A stretch of 64,000 bases of DNA, from assembly GCF_902459465.1 (NCBI RefSeq), contig NC_047068.1, positions 7,068,001 to 7,132,000 of the forward strand, read 5' to 3'. Origin of the DNA: Asterias rubens. Taxonomy: Eukaryota; Echinodermata; Asteroidea; Forcipulatida; Asteriidae. Below the pieces are notes generated by a model. It did no database searches. It saw only the letters and a list, made by a program, of their open reading frames with translations, and was not told where the DNA came from. Of the stretch, positions 22,464-34,003 are shown piece after piece; position 1 is the first letter of the stretch, and the number at the start of each line of letters is the position of its first letter. The position numbers and the translations under genes are program-made.

Positions 22464-25400
22464 ATGAGATTCTTTGTCTTTGCTCTGCTTGTAGGGTGTT
22501 CCCTTGCGGCCTCCTTAGAGGTAAGTACTAATGAAAGAATCTTGCTGTTATCTATAGTGATATGCGAATGTAATCCTTCAGTTTAAATGAATTGGGTACT
22601 TTTTGTAACACAAAATACAATGTACACAGTTTGACATTAAACTTACACCGTTTGAAGATAATGACACTATAGAAAGCGTACCTTAAAATATTAGTTGCTG
22701 AGGTGCTGTAGTTTTTGAGAAATGAGTAAAACGATATCATGAAAATACGTTTTCACATACTAATTTTTTTTTTGTATCATGATCACTGAGACAAAAACTA
22801 TTTTCATGACATTGTTTTACTCATTTTTCCAAAACTACAGCACCTTAGCACGTTATATTTTCAGGGAAGCTTTCTACTATCATTATCTTCAAACTGCGTA
22901 AGTTTAGTTTAAATCTGTAGACATCGTGTTTTTTGTCCTACAAAAACTACAAAGACCCTGGTAACGAGCAACGGATCGAGACCTGTTATAAAACAATGTG
23001 TGAAACTCTGAAGAAAACATGGTTTTTGAAAAAGAGGTAATTTCTTACTCAAATAAGTAGTGTTACATGAATAAAAGGGCATTAAAAGGCTTCATGCCTG
23101 AAGTCTTTTAATATTCTGTTAGCAACAATGTGTATTCTTTCTTTCAATATTCTATTGATGACCCGATTGAATCCAAATTTTAACAGGTTGTTGTCTTATG
23201 CTTAATATGTTGAGATACACCCAGTGATACAACTGGTATTTGACAACACACCAAAGCAGTCCAGTGACTTTAAAAATTATCAAAAGTTTCTGACTCTTTG
23301 CCAACAAAACTTTTCATATAGCATCGACTATCCACGGATAAGACCTTTATGTCGTCTGATGGATTACGAAGCATTATGTTTCCTTGACAGGCAAACGATG
23401 ATATTCACAGTAGACTAATAAACCATGGTAGATTTAGATTTAAGGTTGAGCAAAGAAAACTTGACTTTAGATGATAGCCCATATAGTTGGATAGAGCGCC
23501 GGTCCGTTAAACCGTAGGTCTTTGGTTCAACTCCCGCTCTATAGTAAATGTTTCTTTGATCAATTCCAAATCATTACCTGATCAGCTTCCCGTGTGATTT
23601 ATTATTTGCCACTATTAAATTTTGATATCAGTTTAAGTGGGGAAATTATTGGCTATTGTTTCAATTGAAGTTACCCCTGTGTTTCTAGTTCAGTATCAAA
23701 CACCTTTGTTAACATGTTTCCTCCCCGGTACGAGCTATATAGGCCTACAGTGATTAAAGTGACACGTTGCCTTGGATTGGTCGAGTTGGTCAATAAAAAG
23801 CGTTTGAAACAATTTTTTATAAAATGGATATGGTAAAGATGTTTAAAAAGTAGCATATAATGATCCAAACAAATATACCTCGAAATTGCGTGGTTATCCT
23901 TTTACTTTGCGAACTAACGGTCGGCCATTTTGGGCGTGCCGTGTTGGTTCACGAGTACATACGGAAACCATGCAATTTCGAGGCTTGTGTGGATCATTAT
24001 ATTCTTATACTTTTCATTTTGTTAATAACCATTATGAATTAATAACAGACGGTGTTAAACGCTTTTCATAGACCAGTTCGTCCGATCCAAGGCAAGTAAA
24101 CGTGTCATTTTAGGTTCACTATTTTGACAGAGTCCTTAAAGACAGTGGACACTATTGGTAATTGTCAAAGACTAGCCTTCACAGTTGGTGTATCTCAACA
24201 TATGCATAAAATAACAAACCTGTGAAAATTAATAATGAAAGAAAAAAACACCCTTGTCACACGAAGTTGTGTGCGTTTAGATGGTTGATTTCGAGACCTC
24301 AAGTTCTAAATCTGAGGTCTTGAAATCAATTTCGTGGAAAATTACTTCTTTCTCGAAAACTATGGCACTTCAGAGGAAGCCGTTTCTCACAATGTTTTAT
24401 ACCATCAACCTCTCCCCATTACTTGTTACCAAGTAAGGTTTTATGCTAATAACTATTTTGAGTAATTACCAATAGTGTCCACTGCCTTTAAACCAGATTA
24501 TTGACTATGATAATTGTATTAAAGGTTTTACGTCAAACAGTGAACGATTTTGGTCGCATTTTTGAGATATCGACGTACGGACCGACTAAAGTATCCGTGC
24601 ATGAATACTAACCCCTATACTTCGAATACACAATCTGAGAAGCGTTACTATAGCTTCTGATGGCTGACCAACCCCGATCAAAATAGAGAGAACGCCAACA
24701 GAGGGGGCTAGATACCTCACAGCAATCCTTAGGTCGAAGGTTCAAGTCCCGCTCTCTAGTCAAGTTGTCTTTGTTCAACCCAGAAGTGTACATAAACAAT
24801 TCATAAAACCTGTGGCTTTACATTTGTATCTCTAATGCAGATCTTAAATCTGGTCTGTGTCTATAAGATCCTGTCTTTGTACCACAACGTTCAAATCTCT
24901 TCTCAAAACTAATCTTATGTCACAGGTTTTTTAATGATACATTTTTTTCTTCTGTCGTTCAAATATATATATTTTTTTCCGGTTTTATTATTATTTATAA
25001 TTATTATTCATAATTATTATTCTGCATTATTTCTACAGGGAGAAACACGTGTAAGACGTAATGCATATGCCACAGAGGTGGACTGCCCCGTTACCTTGTG
25101 GCCAGGTGGCAAAATTTGTTACACATGGGACTCTTCGATCAGTGACTCAGCCGATGGTAAGTTGATGTGCGTGTCTAATGACCCTTTCTAGAATAATGAC
25201 CCCTAACCCGGTAGTATATAGTGAAAAGTACACACACATGAAACACTGCGTACCAGAATGTTCATAGGCCCGGTTAAATTCCTGCGAATGCGATACGAAT
25301 GTTGACGTCAGAAATCCGCAACGGGGTAAATTCGCATCGGTTGACTGGTGCTCCAAAAATCCATGTGACGTCATTCGCCAAATTCTGTGACGTCATAATT

Positions 25401-28400
25401 TGCATTCACAGGAAGTATCGACCGGACTTTAATAACAGTAGGCACTTTTTATTTTTTTATTTTTTTTATGTTTTATAATTACAAATAAGAACCATTCTGT
25501 CAAATACGGTGGGCCACATTTTAAAAGTTAGCCATTGTTTTTGTCACATGTGAGGTTGTGTGCTTTCAGATGCTCGATTTCGAGACCTCAAAATCTAATT
25601 CTGAGGTCTCGAAATCAAGTTCGTGGGAAATTACTTCTTTCTCGAAAACTACGTCACTTCACAGGGAGCCGTTTCTCACAATGATTTATACTACCAATCT
25701 TTGTCCATTACTCGTTACCAAGTAAGGTTTTATGCTAACAAATATTTTGAGTAATTAACAGTTGTGTCCACTGCCTTTAATTCTGATCGTTGGGTTTCTA
25801 CCTGCAGGTCAAACCATGATGGAGTTGGTTGAAGATGTGTTTGATCATTACATGGATGTTTCATGCGTCGAATTTTACCCATCAACTGCAAGCGAGTGTG
25901 ACGGAATCGACGCAATGGATGTGAAATTGGTTGAGCAAACCGCAGGGTAAGAACACAATGAGTTACTTGTACACTTTTGATTCTCTATTTTAATTCGTTG
26001 GACTATTATTAGATGGATTGAACATTACATCATTGACCACACTCTCGGGGCAGCCAGGAAGTTAAGCTACACATTATACGAGCAAACACATGAACGTGGA
26101 ACGTGCACTTGTCAAAAAATTGTGTTGTTTCTAGGTGATGACGTCGCCGTTTTTGACTTATTTCTTGCTCACGTATATGACGTCTGCACTTACTTACGTA
26201 CCTAAAAAAAGGATAAAACGTGCACCAAAACCAGGAAAAAAAAAGTCAGATTTAAATAACCAATTAACAGTTCTCGTGTTAGTGTGCAGTCCAACATAAT
26301 CTTTCCGGAAAACACTGAATGTTGAAGCGTCACTGTTATCACTATTTTTATGCCACTGTAGTAGTACATGGGAAAATCCAAATAAATTGACATCCATCTA
26401 ACCGTTACTTATATTATTGAACCATGTATTACTTTTACAGATGCTGGGCCCACATTGGATGCAGCAACAATCAAAATACATTCATCAATGTATCTCCAGA
26501 GTGTGCAACTGTACGTATGCCGTAGATCGCAAGGTCTAATTTATAGTTCGTAGTTTACGGGAAACGTCGCTAAAAAGTGGCATTTGATGACGGCCGGGCA
26601 GTTAGGGGTTTTTCAATTTAACACTGCCATTCGTTTCTTGAGTAGGAGACTATGTTGCGACCGTTTTTTTGTTGTGTTAAATAATCCTACAATGGGGATG
26701 GGGAACATTGTGCATTAAACGGCGTTGTAAATAACGTAGTCTCATCTCAAGACGGGAACTGGCAGTGTTCAGTGAAAATCCCTTCACTGCAGTGTAGTAA
26801 AAAATAAATGCGGCCGCGTCCGCATGCATAATAGCTTCCTTACAGGATTGTCTTTGATTCCTTTAGATAGCTTCTTGGGCCGATAGCACACTCTTTTGAG
26901 TGATCCTCCTACATCCCACGTTAATTTCCCATAAGAGGCACATAATCTCCGGTTGTGGGCGCAGTATAAAGACGTCCTGCCCTATTTCATATTGCTTATA
27001 AGCACAAAAAGCTGCTAAGTACAACAAACATATGTTCAGAAGGTTTACCATTACCAGCCAAACCACCATGTCACATATAGGCCTACAATTTGTGACTGGT
27101 ATCCCGCTCGTTTGTGCTTAGCAGCACTTGTTGTGCAATATTTGCTGCTGAAGCAGTACTTTGAAACCGGGTCCAGGGGTGGATTTCACAAAGGTAGTCC
27201 TAACTTAGGACTAGTCCTAGGCAATGCTAAGAGATAGGACTGGTCCTAAGTTAGGACCAGTAACTCATCCTAACTTAGGACTGGTCCTATCTCTTAGCAT
27301 TGCCTAGGACTAGTCCTAAGTTAGGACTACCTTTGTGAAATCCACCCCAGGTCAATACGGGCACAACGATTTAGTGGATAAACTTCCAATGACGCAAGCT
27401 TTCCTTTTTTATGATTGGTCTGCTTCCAGTGAGACGTATAGTTTTTAAGCCCGTAAAACAAGATCTGGTGTGTGACAGGAGATTCTGAATTCTGCTCCCC
27501 CGCCCCCATAGCGCCCTCTTTTGAAACATCCTCTTCCAGCCCACTTTAACTTTTCCCATAATTGGGGACGGAATCTCCTGGGATACCGAATTTGGAACAC
27601 CGGTTTGAGTTTATGTGGTAGTAACGAGAGGGGTCGAGGGGGTCATGAGTTGGGGGTCAAAGGAGTTTTCGAACAACCCACAATTTATAGTTGAAAAATA
27701 AACAAATAATGTATTTCTCTTCTTTTCTTATTACTTTAGTTTGGCGTGGTCACTCATGAACTCTTCCATTCACTTGGGCGGTACCACGAACAGTCCAGAA
27801 ATGATCGCGATGAACATATTCAAGTCAACTGGGATGCCATCATAACAACGAAACAGGGCAACTATAAAAAGTGTTCAAATACGCCGTACACCGACACGTA
27901 TGACTATCAATCCATCATGCACTATGGTGATTTGGTATGTAATTGTAGGCAGAGGTTTGATTAGACTTGATGACAAGTCGTCAGTCAATGAATAGGCCGA
28001 TTTGTCTGTTGCCTGGGCTGCCTAATTACAAGCGTCATTATACACATAATGAATGTTTATGAGTGCAATGGTGCGAATATGTTCATGAGTTGAAAGATGG
28101 AATGTTCTATTCAACGAGGCGGAGCCGAGTTGAATGGAACATTCCAGCTTTCAACGAATGAACATATTCGCACCATTGCACGAATGAAAAACATTCATTA
28201 TTTGTTTTATATAACATCCAAGTAGAACTTTGTCATTTTGATTGAAAGAAACAACTTTCAAAACAAACAATTTCAACTGTAGAAGCCGAATGCTAGTAAT
28301 TTTACTATGCCTTCTTGCAGTAACACCTGCTGCGTTACCAAAGACACGCGCACGCAGTGATGTTTTTACTCAGCTTTTTCGTTCCATCCGAAAAGTACCA

Positions 28401-31400
28401 TTGCACGCTGGCAGCGTGCCAGCGTGCAATGGTACTTTTCGGATGGAACGAAAAAGCACGGCGAGTGACTCAGCGTGCAATGGTACTTTTATTTGCTATC
28501 ACGTGACGGACAATCCTCCAATCAAATGGCAAGGATCTGCTTGGGTGTTATATAAAAACCTCTATAACACACATCATGTATATGCAACAGTCACAGTGCG
28601 AGCCTACGTTCATATTGACACCCTCGCACATTTTTGGGATCGATGATGTGTGTACCGTCCCCTCAACTACAGTTGGAACGAACACCGACTTGATTTTAAG
28701 ACTAAGGTCTGATAGTCTGTGACAATCACATTTCTTTGCGATGTTGATGGTGGTTTTTTGTTTGTTAAATATTATAGAGCCCACTGGTAATAATTGTCTT
28801 TGCTAGTAGAAATGAATGTGTAGGCTACATTGATAGACTTTTCATTAAAGTGTCCACACAATGTATAAAGGGAGACTTTGAAACGCTAGGTAGCAGCAGA
28901 CATATCAGGAATTTGTTGATATTTAGGTCTGGGGCCACTGATCTCGATCAGTAGTTTGAGCCACTGATCTCTGCTTTTCAGTGATCGGAGCGTCCCGTGA
29001 TCCCGGACTAACCGTTGCGACTGAATGACCACCAGCTTTGATGCTTGATAGCTCAGATGGTAAAACACGTTAATCCGGAGTTCGCAGGTTCAAGTCCCGC
29101 TGTGGTAAATTTGTCTTTGTCCAACCCACAAATAATGACTGTGGGAAAGTGCTAACTACACGATTAAGAGTTAAACACGTCGAAATGTGTGTTTGGTACA
29201 CAGTCCATTTTAACCAAATTTGATCATTTAAATTTTCTCCTACAGTTTTTCGCCAGTGGATCGGCAGAAACCATGACCATCATTGAATCTGGCAAAGAAT
29301 TATACCAGAACGTCATGGGAACGCAAACGCAGTTGTCCCCCAACGATGTCGTAACTCTTAACACTATGTACTCCTGTTACCCCGGTATGTACGCAACAAT
29401 TTTGCTTGATTAATAAACCTATGAGCATGTAATGCTGATTTAAGGCAAAGGTTTAAAGAGTTAGAAGGATACAAGAAAAGTCACATGTGAAAATTCAGCT
29501 GAATACATACAGTCTTGTTTCCTCGGTAACATAAAGACCGTATTGCATAACCCCTGTTATCGCCATGAAAATTTACATCATCAAAATCATTAGCAACAAT
29601 CCTGGAGCTCTTTTTTGAACTCTAAATAGAGTCTTCCTATACTTGTCACCGACCACTAATTTAGGAACTCAACATATATATTTGTTTTTGCGTACACAAC
29701 AGTTGGTGGCAGTGTAAGAACTTTGTGTTTTCCACGTTATCCACCATGTACATAAATTGACAAACCTGTAGAGGTTTGAGATCGATCGGCCATCTGGGTG
29801 ACGAGAAAAGAGTGAAAACCCGACTACACATGACATCGACTAAAATTTAAAAAAATTAAACAAAAATAAACGCTTACTGAGCGCGATAAGCTCCAATCCT
29901 GAAATAAGTTGTATTTATTTCTCATCAAATATTACATTTCAGACATAAATATTTCAATGGATATTTTCTACGATCATCATCATTGGACCGTGTAAGTTTT
30001 ATGTAAATCTGTCACTAAGCCTATTTTTTTCATGCCTACCAATTTTGTTATTCATTTGGAATTTACTTTTTCTTGGCGAACAGACGGTATGGATGTCAAC
30101 TGTGCACATGGTGGAGTTAAGAAGGCAAATGGTGATTGCTTCTGCGTGGAACCATTCACAGGGAGTAGTTGTGAAGAAGTCGACCCAGCATTGGGTAAAC
30201 ATGCTCTTTATTTGTTTGTTTTGGGTAAACGTGTAGAGCTATATATATTGCTCTCAATGGGTAAAAAAAAAATGGGATGTCAGACAACTCGTCCGTTGGA
30301 CAACTCGGATAATTCGGACAACCCGACGGTTGAGACAACTCGACTGTTCGGACAATGGTCGAGTTGTCTGAACCATTGGGCTGTCCGAACGGTCGAGCTG
30401 TCCGAACGGTCGAGTTGTCCGACGGACGAGTTGTCTGAACACCTGTAAGTGGTACCAACGGACCATTAAAACATGGCCTAGGCTTTAATGACGTATATGC
30501 CGCTAACGAATACGACCAAGTATAAGACTAAACTATAAATAAAAGTAAACTTGCGGGTACCATGTAATAATTTCGTTTTGAGGGAGTAGGCTCTAAAAAG
30601 AGTCGGTGTGGTATCAACGTTTCGTTCGAACAGTAGCATACTCTGCTTTCTTTTTTCTCTCCTGAAGACAAGCAGGGTATGCTGTTCGAAACTTCGAAAC
30701 CAAGCCGGCTCTTTTCAGAGTTAACACTCACTCAGAAAAACAAGGTTGTACCCGCAAGTTTTAAACTATATAGATACTCAAATATATTATTCTTGATCCT
30801 TCACATCAAGTAATAAAGCTTCAAACACCACTTTAAAACAATCAACGTGGTTTGTGTTTAGGAAAAAGTAAAACAAAAAAGGGAAATCTTTACCCCCTAA
30901 GCAAATTCATAAGTTTGTCTTCACTAATTTTGTGTCCTGTATTGTCTATTTCTCCTTCGCTCCCTTCTGTGCCCCCCCCCCACCCACCCCATTACGCCAC
31001 TGCAAAAACGTGAATTCTCAACGCAGAACCATTATTCTTGTTTTGCAGGACTTATTGTATATATTGAGGGTGAATCGTTTATCGAATCGCCCAACTTTCC
31101 CGGGAATTACCCCGTCAATGAGAAGGCGTTCGTTGTCTTGCAGGTATGTAAATAACACTCTTGGTTCAGGAAAATTTCCCCATCTCTCTGTATAATATGG
31201 TGTTCCATATGTGCCACCTTTATTCCGATTTTTATTTACCGTCGCATTTTTTTTTTCCGTCGCATTTTTTTTTTCCATCGCACTTTTTTTTTTCCGTCAC
31301 ATTTTTTTTCCCGTCGCATTTTTTTTTCCCGTCGCATTTTTTTTTCCGTCGCATTTTTTTTTTATTTTTTGTTCCACGTGATGAACTTTGAGCTTTCTAG

Positions 31401-33891
31401 AAAATGTATACGTTGAGATTTCTTAAGTGAGTTCCCCCGACGTTTAGTTTATTCAAGCGTCCATTTTTACCGGTTATAGGGAATCTGCAGCTTCATTACA
31501 TTATCGCAGTTAATGACCGTAGATTGTGGATGAAGCAACGTGTACATTTTCTTGAAAGCTGCAAGGTACTTAAGGTCAAAGTTTAACCCCCTCATCACGT
31601 GGGAGTCACGTGGAACAAAAAAAATAAAAAAAACGCGACGGAAAAAAAAAATGCGACGGAAAAAAAAAATGCGACGTACAAAAAAAATGCGACGGAAAAA
31701 AAAAATGCGACGGAAATCATGTTTAAATGTTGAAAGCTCTTATGAGTTTTTCAAGGCACTAAATACCTTAATTTGCTTCCAATATTTCGCAGTGCCCAGC
31801 AGGAAAACGTGTGAGCATCAAATTCCTTGCATTCCAAGTCGAACAGTACGGCACGGGATGTGGCTACGATTGGGTTGATATTCGCATCGAAGATGGACAA
31901 ATCTACGGTATCAAGTAAGCTGTTTTTGAAGGCATTTCTAACCATCTGTTCCTTTTTGATATACACACATCTGAGCTTTACGCCTTTTTCTTTAAAGGCA
32001 GTGGACACTATTGGTAATTACTCAAAATAATTATTGGCATAAAACCTTACTTGGAAACGAGTAATGGGGAGAGATTGAAGGTATAAAACATTGTTAGAAA
32101 CAGCTCCCTCTGAAGTGACCTAGGTTTGGAGAAAGAAGTAATTTTCCACGAATTTGATTTCGAGACCTCAAGCTTAGAACTTGAGGTCTCGAAATCAAGC
32201 AGCTGAAAGCACACAACTTCGTGTGACAAGGGTGTTTTTTCTTTCATTTTTTTTCTCGCAATTCCGACGACCGATCGAGCTCAAATTTTCACAGGTTTGT
32301 TATTTTATGCATATGTTGAGATACACCAAGTGAGAAGACTGCTCTTTAGTGTACCAATAGTGTACACTGTCTTTAAACTTTTTAGATTTAGTCGTCTGAT
32401 TGTCACCTTGCAACAGAAGCTTAAATTGCCCCTTGTCATAAATTTACATAGGTAATTTATCTCAGAAGCACGGATTATTTGCTTGAAAACACGGAATTCA
32501 AATAATATTTTCTGAAACTCAAAGTTCAATGATAAGGTTTCTCGGAATCTCTGACATGTCTGACTTCCAATGATAATTTGGAAACAAGGTACTCAAAGAT
32601 TAAACGGAATCCAAAGATAAGATATCAAACACGGAATTCTTAGATAATTATAGTGTATCTCGGAAACTCGGAATTTAACGATTAGGTAATTCCAAATTAG
32701 AGAGATAACTTTTCCTTAAATTCCGTGTTTTTCTACCTTATCATTGAATTCCATGTTAACTTTCCTTGTAGATACCTCATCTTGGAATTCTGTGTTTCAT
32801 AGATACCTTGATCTCTTAATTCCGTGCTTACGAAATACCATAATTGATTCCTTATTTCGAACCCACACTCTGCTGACACCGGAGTTCGAGTTCGGTGCTC
32901 TAAACCGCTCGGTCACGACAATTAATGGGGAGAAAACAGAGAGCCGGCCTCATTATGTTCTGTAAATAGGGCAGACCCTCAAAATATTCCATTCTAAAGA
33001 GCTGGTTTGAAACCCCAAGAAATGGGTTCGAGTGTAAAAAACAACAACAATATTGTGACCTGGGGATTGTTGACTTCCAGCATGAGGTGAACCGGAGTTT
33101 TTGTTAACCCCGTTTTACACTGTACAAATTTCAGCCCTCCTCCGATCGGGTAGCATGCTCTGGCCGGATAGAAATCAACCCAGGAACCATGGTTGAAAAT
33201 ATCAATTCGGATCGAAATTGCATTTTTCAGCGTGACCCGTTATACGGTTCACGCATTATAGCCAGTTCACGTAAAGCCCGCGTGAATGTTGCTCTGGGTG
33301 CGTTCGTTTAGCTTCCCTGGTTCGACCCCGGTGTGTGGCGGGTGTTTTTTTCAGGACGAACGTGGGCAATGGGAGACTTCGGAACGCTAGGTGGCAGCAG
33401 ACTTACCAGGTAAATGTCCATTGTTTACGTAGTTCTGAGCGTGCGCACATGACCGAGAACAATGGATTTTACCTGGTAAGTCTGCTGCCACCAAGCGTCC
33501 CAAAAGTCTCCCATTATCTGCACACGTTCGTCCTGGAATAAAACCCCACCACACACCGGGGCCGACCCAAGGAAGCTAAACGAACGCACCCTCTGATCCG
33601 TGTCGAAAGAAGCGAGACTGAACCGGAAAGGACCCATGTGGGTTTCAATGCGGTTCGAAATGGAGGTAGTGTGAAAAGGCCTTTAGGCCCTGAAATAAAT
33701 GGACCTATTTGCCGGGAGTGTAGGGACATGAAATGTACATTTTTGTTTTTATTTTGCCTTTTCTATAGATATGCGGAAATGATTTGCTAGATGACACTCT
33801 TGTGTCAGAAACCAACTTCATGGTGTTCAAATTTGTCACGAACGGTTCGTGGGAGTATGAAGGTTATGAGGACGAAGTCACATGTATCTAA
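22464..33891 (+). CDS. Secreted astacin metalloprotease, astacin-EGF-CUB (copy A)
   Basis: Ten exons: 22464-22520, 25039-25156, 25808-25946, 26441-26510, 27740-27934, 29246-29384, 30084-30194, 31049-31143, 31793-31914 and 33769-33891. All are AG/GT and in phase. Exon 1 encodes a signal peptide (MRFFVFALLVGCSLAA). Exon 2 gives a very short pro-segment ending RVRR, a furin-type site, then the mature protease. The zinc site HELFHSLGRYHEQSRNDRD and Met-turn SIMHY are intact. An EGF-like module (exon 7) and one CUB domain (exons 8-10, NFPGNYP, GYDWVDIRI, ending VTC) follow. Such astacins act outside the cell, for example as hatching enzymes or BMP-related proteases; substrate unknown here. In the last exon one base is missing relative to copy B (33769-33775), putting a stop soon after the CUB cysteine. 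Copy B is intact there, so a read error is plausible. Confidence 0.88.
22645..22915. repeat. Foldback repeat in astacin intron 1
   Basis: Left blocks TTTGAAGATAATGACACTAT, GAGGTGCTGTAGTTTTTGAG and AATGAGTAAAACGAT pair with right blocks in reverse order. The centre is near 22755-22790. No ORF. Confidence 0.6.
22955..23230. mobile_element. Diverged TTAA-type MITE
   Basis: It shares GGTAACGAGCAACGGATCGAG, AACAATGTGTGAAAC and GTTGAGATACACC with the full elements such as 31992-32376, but both ends are worn. Confidence 0.5.
23466..23560 (+). mobile_element. tRNA-like sequence (SINE head or tRNA pseudogene)
   Basis: GATAGCCCATATAGTTGGATAG holds an A-box-like stretch, and GGTTCAACTCC is B-box-like. 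The acceptor ends do not pair and there is no clean cloverleaf, so I do not call a functional tRNA. Confidence 0.45.
23754..24105. mobile_element. Foldback MITE (ACACGTTGCC family), at start of duplication 2
   Basis: It begins TTAAAGTGACACGTTGCC and ends with the complementary GGCAAGTAAACGTGTCA. Homology with copy B (39905 onward) starts inside this element at about 23820, because the N gap cuts it in copy B. Confidence 0.65.
24136..24491. mobile_element. TTAA-flanked foldback MITE (GACAGTGGACAC family)
   Basis: TTAA at 24136-24139 and 24488-24491. The ends are AGACAGTGGACACTATTGG and its complement. A central palindrome is GATTTCGAGACCTC with GAGGTCTTGAAATC. It lies in astacin intron 1. Confidence 0.85.
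24640..24800 (+). mobile_element. tRNA-derived SINE fragment
   Basis: GGTCGAAGGTTCAAGTCCCG near 24731 is a good B box. The following GTTGTCTTTGTTCAACCCA also follows the tRNA-like unit at 29040-29135, defining a small SINE family. Confidence 0.5.
25548..25782. mobile_element. Truncated TTAA-type MITE abutting an astacin exon
   Basis: The central palindrome and right half of the family are present, ending GTGTCCACTGCCTTTAA. The end lies about 25 bp before the astacin exon at 25808, so the element may supply part of the branch-point region of that intron. Confidence 0.7.
27176..27348. repeat. 173-bp near-perfect palindrome in astacin intron
   Basis: The arms start GGGGTGGATTTCACAAAGG and end with its exact complement CCTTTGTGAAATCCACCCC. 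The interior alternates AGTCCTAACTTAGGACT-type dyads. Preserved at 43254-43426 in copy B. Confidence 0.9.
28039..28554. mobile_element. Copy-A-specific insertion made of two hairpins
   Basis: This stretch of about 516 bp is absent from copy B, where GCGTCAT joins AAACCTC directly near 44110. It holds a foldback at 28047-28201, with arms containing GTGCAATGGTGCGAATATG and a loop around GAGGCGGAGCC, and an essentially perfect hairpin at 28373-28457 with a 3-nt loop. The ORF over this region is not a gene. Confidence 0.7.
29040..29135 (+). mobile_element. tRNA-derived SINE in astacin intron
   Basis: TAGCTCAGATGGTAAAACAC (A box) and GGTTCAAGTCCCGC (B box) are spaced as in a tRNA, followed by TTTGTCTTTGTCCAACCCA. 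Copy B has the same unit at about 44595-44690. Confidence 0.6.
30281..30437. repeat. Foldback array of GTCGAGTTGTCCGA motifs
   Basis: Left half: GACAACTCG-type units about 15-20 bp apart. Right half: CGAGTTGTC units in reverse orientation. Ends CAGACAACTCGTCCG and CGGACGAGTTGTCTG are exact complements. It lies 87 bp after the EGF exon of astacin A. Copy B has it at 45824-45980, with substitutions. Confidence 0.85.
31230..31715. repeat. Inverted pair of T/A-tract arrays (CCGTCGCAT9 units), copy A only
   Basis: At 31247-31370 about seven units of CCGTCGCATTTTTTTTT are in tandem. At 31632-31715 about five units of the complement (AAAAAATGCGACGG) follow. Matched inner arms CACGTGATGAACTTTG and CATCACGTGG show that the whole is a long foldback. 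In copy B only a remnant unit (ATGCGACGG near 47331) is left. The lysine- and arginine-rich ORF here is not a gene. Confidence 0.85.
31992..32376. mobile_element. TTAA-flanked foldback MITE, best-preserved example
   Basis: TTAA at 31992-31995 and 32373-32376. The left end is AGGCAGTGGACACTATTGG, the right end CCAATAGTGTACACTGTCT. The central palindrome is GATTTCGAGACCTCAAGCTT with its complement. Copy B: 47614-47998. Confidence 0.85.
32440..32850. repeat. Degenerate ACGGAATTC / AGATAA repeat region
   Basis: Many loosely spaced copies of ACGGAATTC, CTCGGAAT and AATGATAAGG occur on the left, with complements (GAATTCCGTG, TACCTTATC, AATTCTGTGTTTC) on the right, making an old imperfect foldback. 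The same in copy B at about 48062-48472. Confidence 0.55.
32870..32960 (-). mobile_element. tRNA-derived SINE head, minus strand
   Basis: Read on the minus strand, GACCGAGCGGTTTAGAGC is a strong A box and GTGGGTTCGAAAT a B box, in tRNA-like spacing. The same in copy B near 48490-48580. Confidence 0.55.
33296..33591. repeat. Foldback with inverted CTCF-like motifs in last astacin intron
   Basis: The arms start GGGTGCGTTCGTTTAGCTTCC and end with its complement. The inner arms carry ACGCTAGGTGGCAGC (33384-33398, plus strand) and its relative ACGCTTGGTGGCAGC (33484-33498, minus strand). Copy B: 48918-49213. Confidence 0.85.
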
Positions 33892-33930
33892 GTATAGTAC
33901 ACCACGAGCCTGTGTAACCCACGATTTGGA

Positions 33931-34003
33931 ACAACAACAACAACAACAACGGCAGCAACACAACAACAGCAGCAACAACAACAACAACAACAACAACAAC
34001 AAA
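33931..34003. repeat. (CAA)n microsatellite with CAG interruptions
   Basis: About 73 bp of CAA units with CAG/CGG interruptions, 40 bp after the astacin stop codon and so probably in its 3' UTR. Copy B at 49553-49627 has slightly different interruptions. Confidence 0.95.

Noticed and set aside
28242-28646. 134-residue ORF with a signal-like start
   Set aside because: Spans the copy-A-only hairpin insertion; the complementary strand reads equally well and copy B has no equivalent.
29040-29135. Functional tRNA gene
   Set aside because: A and B boxes are present but acceptor and anticodon stems do not pair, and the unit recurs with a common tail, so it is a SINE.
31540-31878. Lysine/arginine-rich ORF, possible basic protein
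   Set aside because: Arises from the ATGCGACGG plus A-tract array and runs into the astacin exon in a different frame.
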